Assembly (NCBI RefSeq): GCF_021216675.1
Contig: NZ_CP086120.1
Span: forward strand, 310,001 to 374,000
DNA: 64,000 bases
Direction of reading: 5' to 3'
DNA from: Streptomyces gobiensis
GTDB lineage: Bacteria; Actinomycetota; Actinomycetes; Streptomycetales; Streptomycetaceae
Below are positions 61,300-64,000 of the stretch, piece after piece. Below the pieces are notes generated by a model, which made no database searches, was not told the origin of the DNA, and saw only the letters and a list, made by a program, of their open reading frames with translations. Positions within the stretch are counted from its first letter, which is position 1. Every line of letters begins with the position of its first letter. The translations under genes and the position numbers were made by a program.

Positions 61300-61674
61300 A
61301 TGGCTTCAGACCAGGGGACCGTACGGGTGGACAGCTGGATCTGGTCCGTGCGGCTCACCAAGACCCGTTCGCTGGCCGCCTCGGCCTGCCGCGCCGGTCA
61401 CGTCCGCGTCAACGGTGAACGCGTCAAACCGGCCCACGCGGTGCGGCCTGGAGATGAGGTGCGGCTGCGGCACGCCGGACGCGAGCGGATCGTCGTCATC
61501 TCACGTCTCGTACGCAAGCGGGTCGGGGCGGCCGTCGCCGCGGAGTGCTTTGTTGACAACAGCCCACCGCCACCGGCCCGCGAAGACATCCTGGCGGTCG
61601 GCCACCGTGACCGAGGGGCGGGACGCCCGACAAAGCGCGAGCGGCGCGACCTGGAACGTCTGCGCGGCCACTGA
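61300..61674 (+). CDS. S4-domain RNA-binding protein (Hsp15-like)
   Basis: 124 residues. The S4 domain is at about 8-70 (VRVDSWIWSVRLTKTRSLAASACRAGHVRVNGERVKPAHAVRPGDEVRLRHAGRERIVVISRL), and a basic tail (PTKRERRDLERLRGH) could add RNA contacts. Hsp15-type proteins bind stalled 50S subunits or other structured RNA. There is no RBS, and a -10 hexamer 6 bases before the ATG indicates leaderless translation. The MITE-like element ends 12 bases upstream. Function in this organism is inferred from family. Confidence 0.9.
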   Translation: MASDQGTVRVDSWIWSVRLTKTRSLAASACRAGHVRVNGERVKPAHAVRPGDEVRLRHAGRERIVVISRLVRKRVGAAVAAECFVDNSPPPPAREDILAVGHRDRGAGRPTKRERRDLERLRGH

Positions 61675-61700
61675 GCGCTGTGGTCCCGGCGCGGGGAATG

Positions 61701-61719
61701 CGGTCACGAAGTGTGACCG
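61701..61719. promoter_or_regulatory. inverted repeat between S4 and asd genes
   Basis: CGGTCAC-GAAGT-GTGACCG, perfect 7-bp arms with a 5-base loop. It is 27 bases after the S4 stop and 84 before asd. It could be an operator for asd or a weak terminator. Confidence 0.45.
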
Positions 61720-61763
61720 ATATCAAAGAATTCGCGGCCCCTATGTCGTTCAAGGCAGGGTAG

Positions 61764-62831
<1,068 letters not shown>

Positions 62832-62856
62832 GCGGACCACGCCGGAACCCATGCCG

Positions 62857-62893
62857 GAAGCCCCCGGTGCCCGAGGCGGGCACCGGGGGCTTC
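62857..62893. terminator. strong bidirectional terminator between asd and the protease
   Basis: GAAGCCCCCGGTGCCC (62857-62872) pairs perfectly with GGGCACCGGGGGCTTC (62878-62893), a 16-bp stem with a 5-base loop, between two convergent genes. Confidence 0.88.
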
Positions 62894-62912
62894 GGTGTGT
62901 GGGCGGGGTGGG

Positions 62913-63989
62913 TCAGCCGATCTCGGCCCCGTACTCCGAGAGGGCGGCGGTCACCGGCTGGAAGAAGGTCTGGCCGCCGGAGGAGCAGTTGCCGCTGCCG
63001 CCGGAGGTCAGGCCGAGCGCGTCACTGCCCGCGAAGAGCGCGCCGCCGCTGTCGCCGGGTTCGGCGCAGACGTCGGTCTGGATCAGTCCGTTCACCGTGC
63101 CCTGCGGGTAGGTGACCGAGACATCGAGCGCCTGGACCTTGCCGCCGTGCACCTGGGTGGTGCTGCCGCTGCGCTGGACTTCCTCGCCAACGGTGGCTTC
63201 ACGCGCGCCGGAGATCTGCTGCGCGCTGCCGTTGTAGAGGTTGACCTCGCTCGGGTGGTCCGTATCGCCGGTGTACTTCACCAGCGCGTGGTCGGCGCCG
63301 GGGAAGGTCCCGGCCTCCAGCTGCCCGATCCGGGAGCCGCCCGAGGACTCGGCCCAGCCGCTGCCGACGCTGCCGCAGTGCCCGGCGGTCAGGAAGTAGG
63401 GCTCCCCGTCCTTGACGACGTTGAAGCCGAGCGAACAGCGTGCGCCGGAGGTGTAGATCGCGTCGCCACCCGCGATGAACGGCTTGAACTCCCCGGCCGT
63501 CTGCTTCAGTACGGCCTTGCCGTCCTGCGCCGCGACCTGCTTCTTCAGCTTCGACAGGTCGGCGTCCTTGACCGTGCTGTCGGCGGTGACAACGACCTTG
63601 TTGGTCACCGGGTCGACCGCGCGTGAGGTGCCGGGGACGGCCGTGTCGTTCAGGGCCGTCTTCACGGCGTCCAGCTGCGCGAGGGTGTGCTCGACGACCC
63701 TGGCCTCGGCTCCGGCCTGCTGGACCTTCTTGACCGCGGCCTTGTCAACGACGTTGACCACGAGCTTTTCCGCCGTGGCGTCGTAGTACGCACCGGCCGT
63801 GCCGCTCTTCAGATCTGCGGTGAGCGTGTTCGCCAGCTCGCTCGCCGCGGTGGATGTCAGGGTCTCTGCGGTGGGGACGGGGTCGGCGGCGTTGGCATTC
63901 GCCATCGTGAGGGTTCCGGCTACCAGTGCGGCGGTTCCCGCACCAGCGATGGCCATGCGCCGCTTGGTTATCCGTCGGTGTCTCAACAC
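62913..63989 (-). CDS. secreted S1-family serine protease with pro-domain (streptogrisin type)
   Basis: 358 residues. Residues 1-35 form a long twin-basic signal peptide (TKRRMAIAGAGTAALVAGTLTMANANA), about 36-172 a streptogrisin/alpha-lytic pro-region (NKVVVTADSTVKDADLSKLKK), and about 173-358 the protease. The triad is H204 (TAGHCG), D233 (GADHALVKY) and S314 (GDSGGAL); cysteines at 185/205 and 308/334 should pair. It is an extracellular chymotrypsin-like protease activated by pro-region removal. The GTG at 63989 has GGAGG only 3 bases before it, and a TTG 3 bases on is equally possible. Confidence 0.92.
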   Translation of the reverse strand: MLRHRRITKRRMAIAGAGTAALVAGTLTMANANAADPVPTAETLTSTAASELANTLTADLKSGTAGAYYDATAEKLVVNVVDKAAVKKVQQAGAEARVVEHTLAQLDAVKTALNDTAVPGTSRAVDPVTNKVVVTADSTVKDADLSKLKKQVAAQDGKAVLKQTAGEFKPFIAGGDAIYTSGARCSLGFNVVKDGEPYFLTAGHCGSVGSGWAESSGGSRIGQLEAGTFPGADHALVKYTGDTDHPSEVNLYNGSAQQISGAREATVGEEVQRSGSTTQVHGGKVQALDVSVTYPQGTVNGLIQTDVCAEPGDSGGALFAGSDALGLTSGGSGNCSSGGQTFFQPVTAALSEYGAEIG

Positions 63990-64000
63990 GGACCTCCAGT

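Overview
The window is high-GC actinobacterial DNA and almost certainly from the main chromosome of a Streptomyces. The third-codon bias, frequent GTG/TTG starts, chains of 4-bp ATGA/GTGA overlaps, a chaplin gene, a LAXTG-anchored lytic polysaccharide monooxygenase and the rarity of TTA codons all point that way. From memory, gntK, hmgA, lpmP, a lipase and dnaE2 lie in a similar order in S. coelicolor. No rRNA, tRNA, CRISPR array, phage or transposase gene was seen.

Layout. (1) 1-13.2 kb: first exopolysaccharide (EPS) locus, mostly minus strand. It reads GT4, initiating sugar transferase, O-antigen-ligase-like protein, MurJ-like flippase, polysaccharide deacetylase, GT4, Wzz-like protein, then a CelD-like acyltransferase, most with overlapping ends. 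A secreted GH26-like hydrolase, an ATP-grasp ligase and a truncated FAD oxidoreductase sit at its distal end. (2) 13.2-20.7 kb: a secreted DUF3344-like protein and a chaplin (aerial-hypha surface), a divergent NHEJ pair (LigD-type polymerase and ATP-dependent ligase), a flavin dehydrogenase, a Nudix enzyme, two DUF202 membrane proteins and gluconokinase. (3) 20.7-34.2 kb: an acyl-CoA/short-chain catabolic island. It holds APH-fold kinase plus acyl-CoA dehydrogenase, SDRs, quinone oxidoreductase, amidase, MaoC hydratase, a second acyl-CoA dehydrogenase, Zn-alcohol dehydrogenase and aldehyde dehydrogenase. Three TetR regulators are present, and each can be paired with its own repeated operator-like palindrome. 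(4) 34.5-38.4 kb: an NsdA-like regulator, homogentisate dioxygenase with a GntR regulator, and a small conserved protein. (5) 38.7-48.0 kb: second EPS locus on the plus strand. It has a membrane protein, a CelD-like acyltransferase, two GT2s, a deacetylase and a 1174-residue flippase/GT-C-like fusion, closed by a convergent GH39-like hydrolase. Three of its genes carry TTA codons; I found no other in-frame TTA in the window, so translation is probably bldA-dependent. (6) 48.1-56.4 kb: DUF5925-type AAA ATPase, GntR-DDAH, tandem-GNAT protein, MarR/DoxX, DODA dioxygenase, Nudix, cell-wall-anchored LPMO and secreted lipase. (7) 56.5-61.3 kb: an SOS mutagenesis operon, dnaE2 followed by a catalytically degenerate ImuB-like Y-family protein, with a near-consensus LexA box. 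(8) 61.1-64 kb: a 160-bp MITE-like element abutting a leaderless S4-domain gene, asd, a strong bidirectional terminator and a streptogrisin-type protease.

The main themes are cell-surface polysaccharide made from two parallel loci, developmental surface proteins, and local repressor-operator control of catabolic operons. The most promising unusual items are the TTA-marked EPS locus with its fusion protein, the MITE at a promoter, the kinase/acyl-CoA dehydrogenase operon, and the degenerate polymerase partner of DnaE2. Coordinates of starts are my choice from RBS spacing and could be off by a few codons. All homology calls are from motif reading, not database searches.
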